64,000 nt of DNA. Source: Kaistia dalseonensis. GTDB taxonomy: Bacteria > Pseudomonadota > Alphaproteobacteria > Rhizobiales > Kaistiaceae. The notes beneath the pieces were generated by a model that was not told the origin of the DNA, ran no database searches, and saw only the letters and a list, made by a program, of their open reading frames with translations. Position numbers and translations under genes: made by a program. Positions 45,074-54,472 of this stretch are shown here, one piece after another. Position 1 is the first letter of the stretch. The number at the start of each line of letters is the position of its first letter. Location: positions 124,001 to 188,000 of the forward strand of contig NZ_JAUSVO010000007.1 of NCBI RefSeq assembly GCF_030814715.1, given 5' to 3'.

Positions 45074-45927
45074 TGCTGGCGACGGCCGAACCCACCACGA
45101 TCGATGCGTTTCTCGGCGGCGCCGTCGAGGCGGTGCAGCCCGCGCAGGGCCATCATCGCTCCGGGCTCGACGCCGTGCTGCTCGCGGCCGGCCTCGGAGC
45201 CGGGACGAGGGGACGTGTCGTCGATCTCGGTGCCGGGGCGGGCGTCGCCGGCATGACGCTCGCGGCAAGGGCGCCGCTCGCATCCGTCGTCCTGGCCGAG
45301 CGCGAGCCGAGCCTCGCGGCTTGCGCCGATGCCGCGCTGGCGCGCGCGGCCAATGCGGCTTTTGCAGCCCGCGTCAGCGTTTCCATTGCGGATATATTGC
45401 GCGATGAAGCGCGCCGCAGTGGCGGCCTGCTTACCGGCGCGTTCGACCATGCGATCATGAACCCGCCCTTTCATGATGGTGGCAGCGTCCGTGCCTCGCC
45501 GAACGACGCGCGCGCCCGCGCGCATGTTCTTGATGAGAGCGGTCTCGATGGCTGGTTCCGCGCCGCCGCGGCGCTGGTCCGGCCGCGCGGCACGCTCGCC
45601 GTGATTCTCCCGGCCGACAGGCTCGGCGCGTTGCTGGCGGCCTGCGAGGGTCGCTTCGGCGGGCTGGCGCTGCTGCCGGTCCACGCGCGGCCGGAGGAAC
45701 CGGCGCTCCGCGTGCTGGCCCGTGGCGTCAAGGGCAGCCGGGCGCCGTCGCGCCTGCTGCCCGGCCTCGTGCTGCATGGCGCGGAAGGGTCCGCCTTCCT
45801 GCCCGGCATCGCATCGATCCTGCGCAACGGCGCGGCGATCGGCGACATCCATCCATCCTGGTCCGATCCAGCCTGGGGCGACGCCGCCCCCTCTACAACG
45901 ACATCCCAGAGAGAACCCATCTCGTGA
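45073..45927 (+). CDS. TrmN6-like tRNA/RNA adenine N6-methyltransferase
   Basis: A 284-residue class I methyltransferase. The AdoMet loop VVDLGAGAGVAG and the catalytic NPPF motif (HAIMNPPFHDGG) match the YfiC/TrmN6 group that modifies A37 of tRNA-Val; specificity is inferred. The C-terminal tail is rich in Ser/Thr. Start ATG 45073 overlaps the DUF2007 stop; the stop overlaps the S49 gene start by 4 bp (GTGA). Confidence 0.85.
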   Translation: MLATAEPTTIDAFLGGAVEAVQPAQGHHRSGLDAVLLAAGLGAGTRGRVVDLGAGAGVAGMTLAARAPLASVVLAEREPSLAACADAALARAANAAFAARVSVSIADILRDEARRSGGLLTGAFDHAIMNPPFHDGGSVRASPNDARARAHVLDESGLDGWFRAAAALVRPRGTLAVILPADRLGALLAACEGRFGGLALLPVHARPEEPALRVLARGVKGSRAPSRLLPGLVLHGAEGSAFLPGIASILRNGAAIGDIHPSWSDPAWGDAAPSTTTSQREPIS

Positions 45928-46790
45928 GCATCCGCCTTCCCGATTCCATTCTGCGCTACATGCCCGAGCGCTTCCGCAAGGCGCGCGTGGTCGTGCCGGT
46001 CGTGCGCCTTTCCGGCGTGATCGGGCAAATCTCGCCGCTCAGGCAGGGCATCACGCTCGCCGCCGTCTCGGGCCAGCTGAAGCGCGCCTTCTCGATCAAG
46101 AAGGCGCCCATGGTCGCCATCATCATCAATTCGCCCGGCGGCTCGCCGGTCCAGTCGCATCTCGTCTTCAAGCGCATTCGCGCGCTCGCCGAGGAGAACA
46201 AGAAGGAAGTCATCGTCGCCGTCGAGGATGTCGCGGCATCGGGCGGCTACATGATCGCGCTTGCGGGCGACGAGATCATCGTCGACCAGAGCTCGATCGT
46301 GGGCTCGATCGGCGTCGTCTCGGCCGGTTTCGGCTTTCCCAAGCTGCTCGAAAAGCTGGGCATCGAGCGCCGCGTCCATACGGCGGGCGAGAACAAGTCG
46401 ATGCTCGACCCCTTCCAGCCCGAGCGCGAGAGCGACATCCAGCATCTGAAGGCGCTGCAGCGCGACGTGCACGACATGTTCATCGACCTGGTGCGCTCGC
46501 GCCGGGGCGAGCGGCTCTCGGATGATCCGACCCTGTTCACCGGCGCATTCTGGTCGGGCGTGCGCGGGGTCGAGATCGGCCTTGCCGACCGGATCGGCGA
46601 TCTGCGGACGGTTCTGCGCGAGCGCTTCGGCGATGAACTCCACCTTGAGCCGATTACACCGAAGCGTGGCCTGCTCGGCCGATTTGGCGGCGGTGGCGGC
46701 CTCGCATCCGCCCAAATTGTCGCTTCAACTGTCGATGCGGCCTTGTCGTCAGTCGAGGAGCGCTCTCTATGGAGTCGTTACGGTCTCTGA
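45924..46790 (+). CDS. S49-family serine peptidase (SppA/SohB-like)
   Basis: A 288-residue peptidase with INSPGGSPVQS and the catalytic serine in AASGGYMIAL; the lysine region is AGENKSMLDPFQPE. It lacks an obvious signal or TM segment, unlike SppA, so it may be cytoplasmic or membrane-associated through its N-terminus. GTG start at 45924. Followed by a small membrane protein. Confidence 0.92.
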   Translation: MSIRLPDSILRYMPERFRKARVVVPVVRLSGVIGQISPLRQGITLAAVSGQLKRAFSIKKAPMVAIIINSPGGSPVQSHLVFKRIRALAEENKKEVIVAVEDVAASGGYMIALAGDEIIVDQSSIVGSIGVVSAGFGFPKLLEKLGIERRVHTAGENKSMLDPFQPERESDIQHLKALQRDVHDMFIDLVRSRRGERLSDDPTLFTGAFWSGVRGVEIGLADRIGDLRTVLRERFGDELHLEPITPKRGLLGRFGGGGGLASAQIVASTVDAALSSVEERSLWSRYGL

Positions 46791-46871
46791 CGATCCGCAC
46801 GCGGCAGTTGCTACGCCGGCCGGAAAGGACCATGATCTCTGGAAAGGCCTGCCATCGTGAGGGAAGGAAGA

Positions 46872-47060
46872 ATGCCCCAGGTTTTGATGATCGCGCTTCT
46901 CGGCACACTTGGTGTCGTCGCTGCGCGCACCTTCGCCAAGACGCGCGCGCAGGTTTCGGTCCGGCTGCGTGAGGCCGAGCGGGCCATGGCCGAACGGCCG
47001 ACGGCACGCCTCGTCCAGGACCCGGAGACGGGCATCTACCGTCCGGTCGACCTGCGCTGA
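46872..47060 (+). CDS. Small single-pass membrane protein
   Basis: A 62-residue protein with one N-terminal membrane helix (VLMIALLGTLGVVAA), a short charged region (RLREAERAMAERP) and the C-terminal LVQDPETGIYRPVDLR. GGAAGG precedes the ATG at 46872; a GTG at 46857 is in frame. Same strand as the S49 gene, 81 bp after it. Function unknown. Confidence 0.75.
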   Translation: MPQVLMIALLGTLGVVAARTFAKTRAQVSVRLREAERAMAERPTARLVQDPETGIYRPVDLR

Positions 47061-47170
47061 TTGTTGCCGCCGCGCCTGACGGCGTGGCTTGCACGGGGCC
47101 GAGGCTCGCGCGCAGCGATGTGCCGCGCGAACTTCGCCATGACTGCGGTCAATAGTCCATCGACTCATGG

Positions 47171-47195
47171 AAACGGGGCGCTTTCGCCCCGTTTT
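47171..47195 (+). terminator. Rho-independent terminator before glyS
   Basis: AAACGGGGCG-CTTT-CGCCCCGTTT is a perfect 10-bp stem with a T run, between the small membrane gene and the convergent glyS, and probably serves both. Confidence 0.88.
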
Positions 47196-47224
47196 GCGTT
47201 GTCGTTGGTGAGCGCGCGCGGCGC

Positions 47225-49435
47225 CTAGCCACCCACCTTGGAGAAATCGGCAACCGCGAGCGTCGCGGTGCGGATCGAGGCGAGCAGCCGCAACCGGTTG
47301 ATGCGAACGGCCGGGTCCTCGGCGTTCACCAGCACCTTGTCGAAGAAGGCATCGACAGGCGCGCGCAGGCGAGCGAGTGCCGCCATCGCGCCCTCGAAAT
47401 CCTCGCGCCCGACGGCGGATTCGGCGTCCGCGCGGGCAAAGCGTGTGGCGACGAACAGCGCCTGCTCTTCCGGCAGGACGAGCTGGGCCGCATCGATCTC
47501 GCCCTCGAAGCTCTCGCCCTTCTTCTCCTCGGCCTTCAGGATGTTGGCCGCGCGGCGATAACCCGCGAGCAGGTTCTGCCCGTCCTCCGTATCGAGGAAC
47601 GTGCCGAGCGCCTCGACGCGACGGACGATCAGGAGCAGATCGTCCTGATCTCCGAGCGCATAGACGGCATCGACGAGATCGTGCCGGGCGCCTTGCTCGC
47701 GGAGCTGGACCTTGAGCCGATCGGCGAAAAAGGCGAGCAGATCGGCGATGAGTGCCGATGACCGCGTCCGAAGATTGCGGCGGAACTCGTGGCCATAGGC
47801 TTCGAGCGCGTTGTCGAGATCCTGCTCGCCATCGACATCCTGCGCGGAGACCGCGAGTTGCTTCTCTTCGAAGCGCGCCAGAGCCGCGGCCTCGTCCTTG
47901 TCGAAGAAGCCGTCCAGCGCCTTCAGGATCGCCGCGCCGAGCCGCAGCGTCACCGGGACGGACAGGATGATGCGGATGATGCCGAGCGCCGCGCGGCGGA
48001 GCGCGAAGGGGTCCTTGCTGCCCGTGGGCTTCTCGTCGATGGCCCAGAAGCCGACCATGGTGTCGAGCTTGTCGGCGAGCGCGACGGCGATGGCGACGGG
48101 ATCGGCCGGCACGCGGTCGGCCGGGCCCTGCGGCTTGTAGTGATCCTCGATTGCGGTCGCGACCGACGCGTCCTCGCCCTGGGCAAGCGCATAATACTTG
48201 CCCATCAGGCCCTGGACTTCAGGGAATTCGCCGACCACCTCGGTGACGAGATCCATCTTGGCGAGACGTGCGGCCCGCTTCGCCTTGTCGACATCGGCGC
48301 CGACCAGCGGCGCGATCTCGGCGGCGAGCTTCTCGATCCGCTCGATCCGTTCGGCCTGCGTGCCGAGCTTCTCGTGGAAGATGATGTCCTTGAACTTGGG
48401 CAGCCGGCTTTCGAGCGGCGCGCGGAGATCCGTCTCGTAGAAGAACTTGGCGTCGGAAAGACGCGCGCGGATGACGCGGCTATTGCCGGCCGAGATCGCC
48501 TTGCCGCCATCGCTCGCCTCGATATTGGAGACGAGCACGAAGCGGTTGGCGAGTTCGTTCGTGCCGGGCTTGCGAACAACGAAGCACTTCTGGTTGGCGC
48601 GGATCGTGGCGCGGATCACTTCCGGCGGGATCTTGAGGAATTCTTCCTCGAAGCTGCCGACGAGCACGACCGGCCACTCGACGAGCCCGGCGACCTCTTC
48701 GAGCAGGCCCTCATCCTCGACCAGTTCCAGCCCGAGCGCGAAGACGCTGTCGCGCGCATCGTGCAGGATGATGTCCTTGCGCCGGTCGGCATCGAGCACG
48801 ACCTTCGCCTTTTCGAGCTTGTCGGCATAGTCGTCGAAGCGCTTCACCGTGAAGACGTCCGGCGCCATGAAGCGATGGCCCCGCGTGGTGTTGCCCGAGC
48901 GAATGCCCTCGATCTCGAAATCGATGACTTCCGGCTCTTCGGTCTCGGGGCCGAAGGTGCAGAGAATGGTGTGGAGCGGCCGCACCCAGTTCAGCCGGCC
49001 GGTGCCCCAATGCATGGATTTCGGCCAGGGAAACGAGCGGATGATCGCGGGGATGGCCTCGGCGATGACGTCCTTGGTATCGCGACCGGGCTTCTCGATA
49101 TGGGCGACATAGAAATCGCCCTTCTTCGGGTCGTAATGGACATGCGCCTGGTCGATCGAGGCGAGGCCGGCGCCGCGCAGGAAGCCCTGGATCGCGGCAT
49201 CGGGCGCACCGACCTTGGGCCCCTTGCGCTCTTCGCGCGTCGCGGCGGAATGGGTGGGAACGCCGGTGACGGTCAGCGCGAGGCGACGCGGCGTCGAAAA
49301 CGCCTTCGCGCCTTCATAATGCAGGCCGGCCTCGACGATCGCGTCGGTGACGAGCTTCTTCAGGTCCTCCGCCGCCTTGCGCTGCATGCGGGCGGGGATT
49401 TCCTCTGAGAAGAGTTCGAGCAGGAGATCAGGCAT
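47225..49435 (-). CDS. glyS: Glycyl-tRNA synthetase beta subunit
   Basis: A 736-residue subunit of the alpha2-beta2 Gly[20 protein letters not shown] is a hallmark start, followed by the ARA-like/HD regions ([36 protein letters not shown]). A C-terminal anticodon-binding region follows. It begins 1 bp after the glyQ stop, so the two subunits are made from one message. Confidence 0.97.
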   Translation of the reverse strand: MPDLLLELFSEEIPARMQRKAAEDLKKLVTDAIVEAGLHYEGAKAFSTPRRLALTVTGVPTHSAATREERKGPKVGAPDAAIQGFLRGAGLASIDQAHVHYDPKKGDFYVAHIEKPGRDTKDVIAEAIPAIIRSFPWPKSMHWGTGRLNWVRPLHTILCTFGPETEEPEVIDFEIEGIRSGNTTRGHRFMAPDVFTVKRFDDYADKLEKAKVVLDADRRKDIILHDARDSVFALGLELVEDEGLLEEVAGLVEWPVVLVGSFEEEFLKIPPEVIRATIRANQKCFVVRKPGTNELANRFVLVSNIEASDGGKAISAGNSRVIRARLSDAKFFYETDLRAPLESRLPKFKDIIFHEKLGTQAERIERIEKLAAEIAPLVGADVDKAKRAARLAKMDLVTEVVGEFPEVQGLMGKYYALAQGEDASVATAIEDHYKPQGPADRVPADPVAIAVALADKLDTMVGFWAIDEKPTGSKDPFALRRAALGIIRIILSVPVTLRLGAAILKALDGFFDKDEAAALARFEEKQLAVSAQDVDGEQDLDNALEAYGHEFRRNLRTRSSALIADLLAFFADRLKVQLREQGARHDLVDAVYALGDQDDLLLIVRRVEALGTFLDTEDGQNLLAGYRRAANILKAEEKKGESFEGEIDAAQLVLPEEQALFVATRFARADAESAVGREDFEGAMAALARLRAPVDAFFDKVLVNAEDPAVRINRLRLLASIRTATLAVADFSKVGG

Positions 49436-49436
49436 T

Positions 49437-50378
49437 TCAGTTCTTCCCGCCAGCAGCGGTTTCGAGCCAGGCTGCGCCGCAGGCCTTGGCGAGTTCGCGG
49501 ACGCGGAGGATGTAGCTCTGGCGTTCCTGGACGGAGATCACGCCGCGCGCGTCGAGCAGGTTGAAGGCGTGGCTCGCCTTGATGCACTGATCATAGGCCG
49601 GCAGCGCCATGCGATGGCGCTGGTCGTTGGAGCCCGCCAGCGGCTGGCCCTTTTCGAGCAGCGCAAAGCACTCCTTCTCCGCATCCCTGAAACGCTGGAA
49701 CAGGATCTCCGTATCGGCATACTCGAAATTGTGCCGCGAATATTCTTCCTCGGCCTGCTTGAACACGTCGCCGTAAGTGAGCTTCTCGTCCCCTTCGCGG
49801 CCGTTGAAGTTCAGGTCATAGACGTTCTCGACACCCTGCACATACATGGCGAGGCGTTCGAGGCCATAGGTCAATTCACCGGAGACCGGATGGCATTCAA
49901 AGCCGGCGACCTGCTGGAAATAGGTGAACTGCGACACTTCCATGCCGTCGCACCAGCATTCCCAGCCGAGGCCCCAGGCGCCGAGCGTCGGGCTCTCCCA
50001 ATCGTCCTCGACGAAGCGAACGTCATGCAGGCCGAGATCGACGCCGATGGCGCGCAGCGAGTCGAGATAGAGTTCCTGCAAATTCGGCGGGTTCGGCTTC
50101 AGGATGACCTGGAACTGGTAATAATGCTGCATCCGGTTCGGGTTTTCGCCATAGCGCCCGTCCTTGGGCCGGCGCGACGGCTGGACATAGGCCGCGCGCC
50201 AGGGCTTCGGGCCGAGCGCTCGCAGCGTCGTCGCCGGATGGAACGTACCCGCGCCCACTTCCATGTCGTAGGGCTGCAGGATGGCGCAGCCATAATCGGC
50301 CCAGAAGCGTTGCAACGTCAGGATCAGGCCCTGGAAGGACCGATCGGGTCGCATATGGGTGGGAAGCGTGTCGGACAC
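49437..50378 (-). CDS. glyQ: Glycyl-tRNA synthetase alpha subunit
   Basis: A 313-residue class II catalytic subunit. The motifs [38 protein letters not shown] and [11 protein letters not shown] are diagnostic. GTG at 50378 ([15 protein letters not shown]) is preferred to the in-frame ATG at 50354 since relatives begin similarly. With glyS it supplies Gly-tRNA. Confidence 0.96.
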   Translation of the reverse strand: MSDTLPTHMRPDRSFQGLILTLQRFWADYGCAILQPYDMEVGAGTFHPATTLRALGPKPWRAAYVQPSRRPKDGRYGENPNRMQHYYQFQVILKPNPPNLQELYLDSLRAIGVDLGLHDVRFVEDDWESPTLGAWGLGWECWCDGMEVSQFTYFQQVAGFECHPVSGELTYGLERLAMYVQGVENVYDLNFNGREGDEKLTYGDVFKQAEEEYSRHNFEYADTEILFQRFRDAEKECFALLEKGQPLAGSNDQRHRMALPAYDQCIKASHAFNLLDARGVISVQERQSYILRVRELAKACGAAWLETAAGGKN

Positions 50379-50717
50379 GGGAAAACCTTGCGAAACAGCC
50401 AGCAAAAATCGGCCCGCCAAGGGGTCGATCGGAGCGGCGCACCCTAATCGCGGCCTGCGCACGCGGTCAAGGAAGCTTCCGGCTCGCGCGGTCTTAATCG
50501 TCTCCGACACGCACCGCCGCGGGTCGTTCCGGCGCGTTCCGGGGCCGATTTTCAGTATTGGCAAAGATCCGGCCATGGCCATCGACGATCAAGCCGGTGG
50601 AGCCTGCGCGCGTGTCATCCTAGACTGAGGGTCGCGGCATTTGAGGGCTCCACGTCCGCCGATGGGCCCTCTGGTTCCATGCAGGCGTTCGCCGCAATAA
50701 CAGGGAGCGAGGCCATC

Positions 50718-51131
50718 ATGCAGAAGGCAAGGAGCGGTCTGGAGACTGCAGACGAAGGCATTCCCGCCGCGCTGCTGATCGATGCGCGAATCGAGGAATT
50801 GGCTGATTGGCGCGGCGCGACGCTTTCTCATGTCCGCGCGCTCATCCGCCAGGCCGACCCGGATGTGATCGAGGAATGGAAGTGGCGCGGCGTGCCGGTC
50901 TGGTCGGACGCCGGCATCATCTGTACCGGCGAGACCTACAAGACGGCCGTGAAGCTGACCTTTGCGAAGGGTGCGTCGCTGGACGATCCTTCCGGCCTCT
51001 TCAATGCGAGCCTTGAGGGCAACACCCGCCGCGCGATCGACATCCATGAAGGCGATGAGATCGACGAGGCGGCGTTCAAGGCGCTCATTCGGTCGGCCGT
51101 CGCGTTGAACCGATCCAGGGGTAAGCGCTGA
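50718..51131 (+). CDS. DUF1801 family protein
   Basis: A 137-residue protein with IRQADPDVIEEWKWRGVPVWS and the GEMI/AVKLTF-like core of DUF1801 (YdhG-like) proteins. The start at 50718 has GGGAGCGAGG upstream; an ATG at 50679 is also in frame. Function unknown. Upstream of acuI by 127 bp. Confidence 0.88.
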   Translation: MQKARSGLETADEGIPAALLIDARIEELADWRGATLSHVRALIRQADPDVIEEWKWRGVPVWSDAGIICTGETYKTAVKLTFAKGASLDDPSGLFNASLEGNTRRAIDIHEGDEIDEAAFKALIRSAVALNRSRGKR

Positions 51132-51258
51132 CGCCGATCATCGTGATCCCGAACGCCGCATTTCGCGACCGACGTCGGCATCCGGCCGTGGGACTATCAA
51201 ATCGACCAGAGGCCGCGAGGCCCAGACTGCGAACTGAAATGGAAATACGGAGAACCGC

Positions 51259-52251
51259 ATGTCCGCCTTCAAGGCCATCCTGATCACGCGCGACGAGGCC
51301 ACCAAGGTCCAGTCGGTCGGCTATGCGACGCTGGACGATGCGGATCTCATGGAGGGCGACGTCACCGTCCGCGTCGAGCGCTCGACCGTCAACTACAAGG
51401 ACGGCCTCGCCGTCACGGGCAAGGCGCCGGTCGTCCGCCGCTTTCCCATGGTTCCCGGCGTCGACGCCGTTGGCGTCGTCGAGAGCTCGGAGAGCCATCT
51501 CTTCAAGCCCGGCGATCGCGTCCTGCTGAATGGCTGGGGCGTCGGCGAGGTCCATCTTGGCGCCTGGGCGGAGCGGGCGCGCTGGAAGAGCGATTGGCTG
51601 ATCCCGCTGCCGGTGGGTTTCTCGCCCGATGAGGCGATGGCGATCGGCACGGCCGGCTACGCGGCGATGCGCGCCGTCCTGGCGCTGGAGCGGCACGATA
51701 TCAAGCCCGGAGCCGGTCCCGTTCTGGTGACCGGTGCCGCCGGCGGCCTCGGTTCGATCGCCGTCGCGCTCCTCGCCGATCTCGGCCACCACGTCGTGGC
51801 CTCGACGGGGCGGCCGGAAGAGGCGGACTATCTGAAGGGACTGGGCGCCGCCGAGATCATCCCCCGCTCGGAACTCGCCGGCCCGCCCAAGGCGCTCGGC
51901 AAGGAGCGCTGGATCGGGGCAGTCGATGTGGTGGGCGGCGAAACGCTCGCCAATCTCCTCTCCATGATCCGCTATGACGGCGCGGTCGCGGCCTGCGGCA
52001 TGGCCGGCAGCCTGCAACTGCCGGCGACCGTCGCGCCCTTCATCCTGCGCGGCGTGACGCTCTATGGCATCGATTCCGTCTATGTCCCGAAGCCCGCGCG
52101 TCTCGCCGCCTGGGATCGGCTGGACCGGGATCTCGACCGCTCCAAGCTCGCCGGCATGACACGGCGGATCGGCATGCACGAGGTGATCGAAGCCGCGCGG
52201 CAGATCGTAGAAGGCAAGGTGAGGGGCAGGCTCGTCGTCGAAATCGGCTGA
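51259..52251 (+). CDS. acuI: Acrylyl-CoA reductase AcuI-type (MDR family)
   Basis: A 330-residue NADPH-dependent medium-chain reductase. STVNYKDGLAVTGKAPVVRRFPM and PGVDAVGVV are typical of the YhdH/AcuI group, and the cofactor loop is TGAAGGLGSIAVALL. It has no zinc ligands. It reduces acrylyl-CoA, relevant to propionate or DMSP-derived metabolites. ATG at 51259. Confidence 0.92.
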   Translation: MSAFKAILITRDEATKVQSVGYATLDDADLMEGDVTVRVERSTVNYKDGLAVTGKAPVVRRFPMVPGVDAVGVVESSESHLFKPGDRVLLNGWGVGEVHLGAWAERARWKSDWLIPLPVGFSPDEAMAIGTAGYAAMRAVLALERHDIKPGAGPVLVTGAAGGLGSIAVALLADLGHHVVASTGRPEEADYLKGLGAAEIIPRSELAGPPKALGKERWIGAVDVVGGETLANLLSMIRYDGAVAACGMAGSLQLPATVAPFILRGVTLYGIDSVYVPKPARLAAWDRLDRDLDRSKLAGMTRRIGMHEVIEAARQIVEGKVRGRLVVEIG

Positions 52252-52320
52252 ACCGGGCTCGCTGGCGGCGGTGGAGCTCTTTCAATAGGCTTGACCGCCT
52301 GGAAAGACCGGGAGGTGTTC

Positions 52321-53073
52321 GTGGGCGAAATTCTCGTCGCGGTGCTGATATTCCTGTGCCTGACGGGCGTGTCGCTCGGCTGCCTGTTCACTTACGACAG
52401 GCTGCCGGCGCAGCATCGGCAGGACGACACCAATACGGTCGTCCGCCTCGTCGCGAATATCTTCGTCGTCATGACGTCGCTCGTTCTCGGCCTGATGCTG
52501 AATTCGGCCAAGAACAGCTTCGAAACCGTCGATCGCAACGTCCATGCGCTCGCGACCGAGCTGATTCTGCTCGATCGGACGCTGCGCCAATATGGGCCCG
52601 AGGCGAACGGCGTGCGGGCGCCGCTGATGATCTATGTGCTGCGGCTCGTTCGCGACCAATCCGACAATGATTCGCCGTCGCTTTCCAACAAGACGTCGGA
52701 GCAATTGCTCGTCGATGCGAGCACGGCCCTCATCCGCCTGACGCCGGAGGAGCCCGAGCACAAGGCGCTGCTGCAGGATGCCGGCCAGCACCTGCAGAAG
52801 GCGGTGGAACTGCGCTGGACGCTGATCGAGCAATCCGACGCCGCGACGCCGCGCTTCCTGATCATTCTCGTCGTCGCCTGGCTGGTGCTGATCTTCGCGA
52901 GCTTCGGCTACCGTGCGCCGCGCAACGCCGTGGTGGTGACGATGTTCGTCGTGTCGGCCGGGCTGCTCGCGAGTTCGCTCTATCTGATCCTCGACATGGG
53001 AGTCCCGTTCACGGGCCCGATCCAGGTTTCAAACGAGCCGATGATCCGCGCGCTCGCCGAAATGCAGCGCTGA
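52321..53073 (+). CDS. DUF4239-like membrane protein
   Basis: A 250-residue protein with two N-terminal helices (ILVAVLIFLCLTGVSLGCLF; VANIFVVMTSLVLGLML), a soluble middle containing AKNSFETVDRNVHALATE, and two C-terminal helices (FLIILVVAWLVLIFA; MFVVSAGLLASSLYLIL). This matches DUF4239/bestrophin-like small membrane proteins of unknown role. GTG at 52321 follows GGGAGG. The stop abuts the SleB stop. Confidence 0.8.
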   Translation: MGEILVAVLIFLCLTGVSLGCLFTYDRLPAQHRQDDTNTVVRLVANIFVVMTSLVLGLMLNSAKNSFETVDRNVHALATELILLDRTLRQYGPEANGVRAPLMIYVLRLVRDQSDNDSPSLSNKTSEQLLVDASTALIRLTPEEPEHKALLQDAGQHLQKAVELRWTLIEQSDAATPRFLIILVVAWLVLIFASFGYRAPRNAVVVTMFVVSAGLLASSLYLILDMGVPFTGPIQVSNEPMIRALAEMQR

Positions 53074-54324
53074 TCAGCTCCAGCCACCGCCATAGGTCTT
53101 GTAGAAGATGTGGTGCCCGATCTTCTGCATCTTCTTCATCGTGCGCGCCCAGCGCGGCTTGACGTAATTGGCGTGGTAATGCGTCGCCGAGCCGACATTG
53201 GGGTTCCACCAATTGTCCTGGTAGACCACCTCCTTGGCGAGCGCCTGGGCGCGGGCCCATGAGGCTTCGTCCGTGATGCGGTCCTTGATGCCGTCGCAGG
53301 CGAAGGAGAACTGGCAGGCGTTGCGCATGTCCTTGTTCTGGTAGACCACGCCACAGATCGTCTTTGGATAGGCCGGGTTCTTCAGGCGGTTGATGACGAC
53401 CTGGGCGACGGCGAGCTCGCCCTTCTCCGATTCGCCCCGTGCCTCGAAATAGATCGCGGTGGCGAGGCATTTCTGCTCGGTCTTGGAGCGGGCATTGGGC
53501 GGAATCGGGTTGGTGACCCACCAATGATCCGGCTTGCCATCGATACCGACCGCCATCGGCTTGTTGAGCACGGCGTTGAACGGCGCGTTGATCGCCGAAT
53601 TGTCGTCGGCATTGGCATAGGCCGAGACCACGAGGTCGGTGTCGGCGCCCTTGGCGCCCTTCGCCTTCGGCCTTGGGAGCGGCGCGATATTGGCGAGCGT
53701 CACGGCGGGCTTGGCGACCTTCGCCGGCACCGGCGCGGGATCGGCGGCGGCGACCATCGCCTTGCCGACATCGTGCGGAGCGAGGAAGGCCATGGCGGGC
53801 GCCGATGCGGCCGGTCCGTAGATCTCGGCGCGCGCGCTCGTCTGCAGCACGCCGGCCGTGAAGCGCGTGCGCGCGACCTGCTTCGGCCGCGAAATCTCGA
53901 TATCGCCCTTGGCGTCGCGATTGACGCGGGGCGGGACGAATTCGGGCGCCGAGACCATGCCGGTCCGAACCATGTCGAGCACCGGCCGGACAATGATGCC
54001 GTCGCTCTCGGCAAAGACCGGCGCGGGCCGGGCCGGCGTCACCAGGGTCGGCAGATAGGCCTCGCCCGAGGGCGTCGGCACCAGTCGCGCGAGCCAGCGC
54101 TGCGACAGCGGCAGATCTTTGCCGAACAGGCTGGCGACGTCCTGGAAGGCGATCGAGGTCGAGGAAACCGAGAGGAAACCGATGGCCAGCAGGCCGGAGA
54201 GGAGAGCGATGCGGCCATGGGCGGGGCGCGGCGGCCGGCGACGCAGCGTGCGCCGCGGATCACGACCCTGACCGACGCGGCTCACCACGACACGACCTTG
54301 CGAATGCTGCACCAGACCGACCAT
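53074..54324 (-). CDS. SleB/CwlJ-type cell wall hydrolase
   Basis: A 416-residue protein. A basic N-terminus and one membrane helix (IALLSGLLAIGFLSVSSTSIAF) are followed by a long Ala/Pro-rich linker and a C-terminal Hydrolase_2 domain: CLATAIYFEARGESEKGELAVAQVVINRL with the catalytic Glu, then NACQFSFACDG and THYHANYVKPRWA. It probably cleaves peptidoglycan near the inner-membrane surface. Start ATG 54324; a GTG two codons up is possible. A TTAACC/GGTTAA repeat lies about 75 bp upstream. Confidence 0.9.
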   Translation of the reverse strand: MVGLVQHSQGRVVVSRVGQGRDPRRTLRRRPPRPAHGRIALLSGLLAIGFLSVSSTSIAFQDVASLFGKDLPLSQRWLARLVPTPSGEAYLPTLVTPARPAPVFAESDGIIVRPVLDMVRTGMVSAPEFVPPRVNRDAKGDIEISRPKQVARTRFTAGVLQTSARAEIYGPAASAPAMAFLAPHDVGKAMVAAADPAPVPAKVAKPAVTLANIAPLPRPKAKGAKGADTDLVVSAYANADDNSAINAPFNAVLNKPMAVGIDGKPDHWWVTNPIPPNARSKTEQKCLATAIYFEARGESEKGELAVAQVVINRLKNPAYPKTICGVVYQNKDMRNACQFSFACDGIKDRITDEASWARAQALAKEVVYQDNWWNPNVGSATHYHANYVKPRWARTMKKMQKIGHHIFYKTYGGGWS

Positions 54325-54398
54325 CAGCACGCAACTCCACGCGCACAAACCGAACGAACCGGTGTGTGATTCCGGCCACTGAGGCTGAGCTTGCGGGA

Positions 54399-54419
54399 TT
54401 AACCTTGAAACTCGGTTAA
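54399..54419. promoter_or_regulatory. Inverted TTAACC/GGTTAA repeat upstream of the SleB gene
   Basis: TTAACC at 54399-54404 and GGTTAA at 54414-54419 with nine bases between. These are CtrA-like half-sites in opposite orientation; the spacing differs from the canonical TTAA-N7-TTAA. Confidence 0.35.
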
Positions 54420-54472
54420 CGCGGGCGGCGAACGAAGTCCGGGCTGCGGGGAGCCGACGGCTGAAAACAAGG

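Noticed and set aside
47789-49408. A 539-codon open frame antisense to glyS
   Set aside because: Shadow of glyS, same biased composition.
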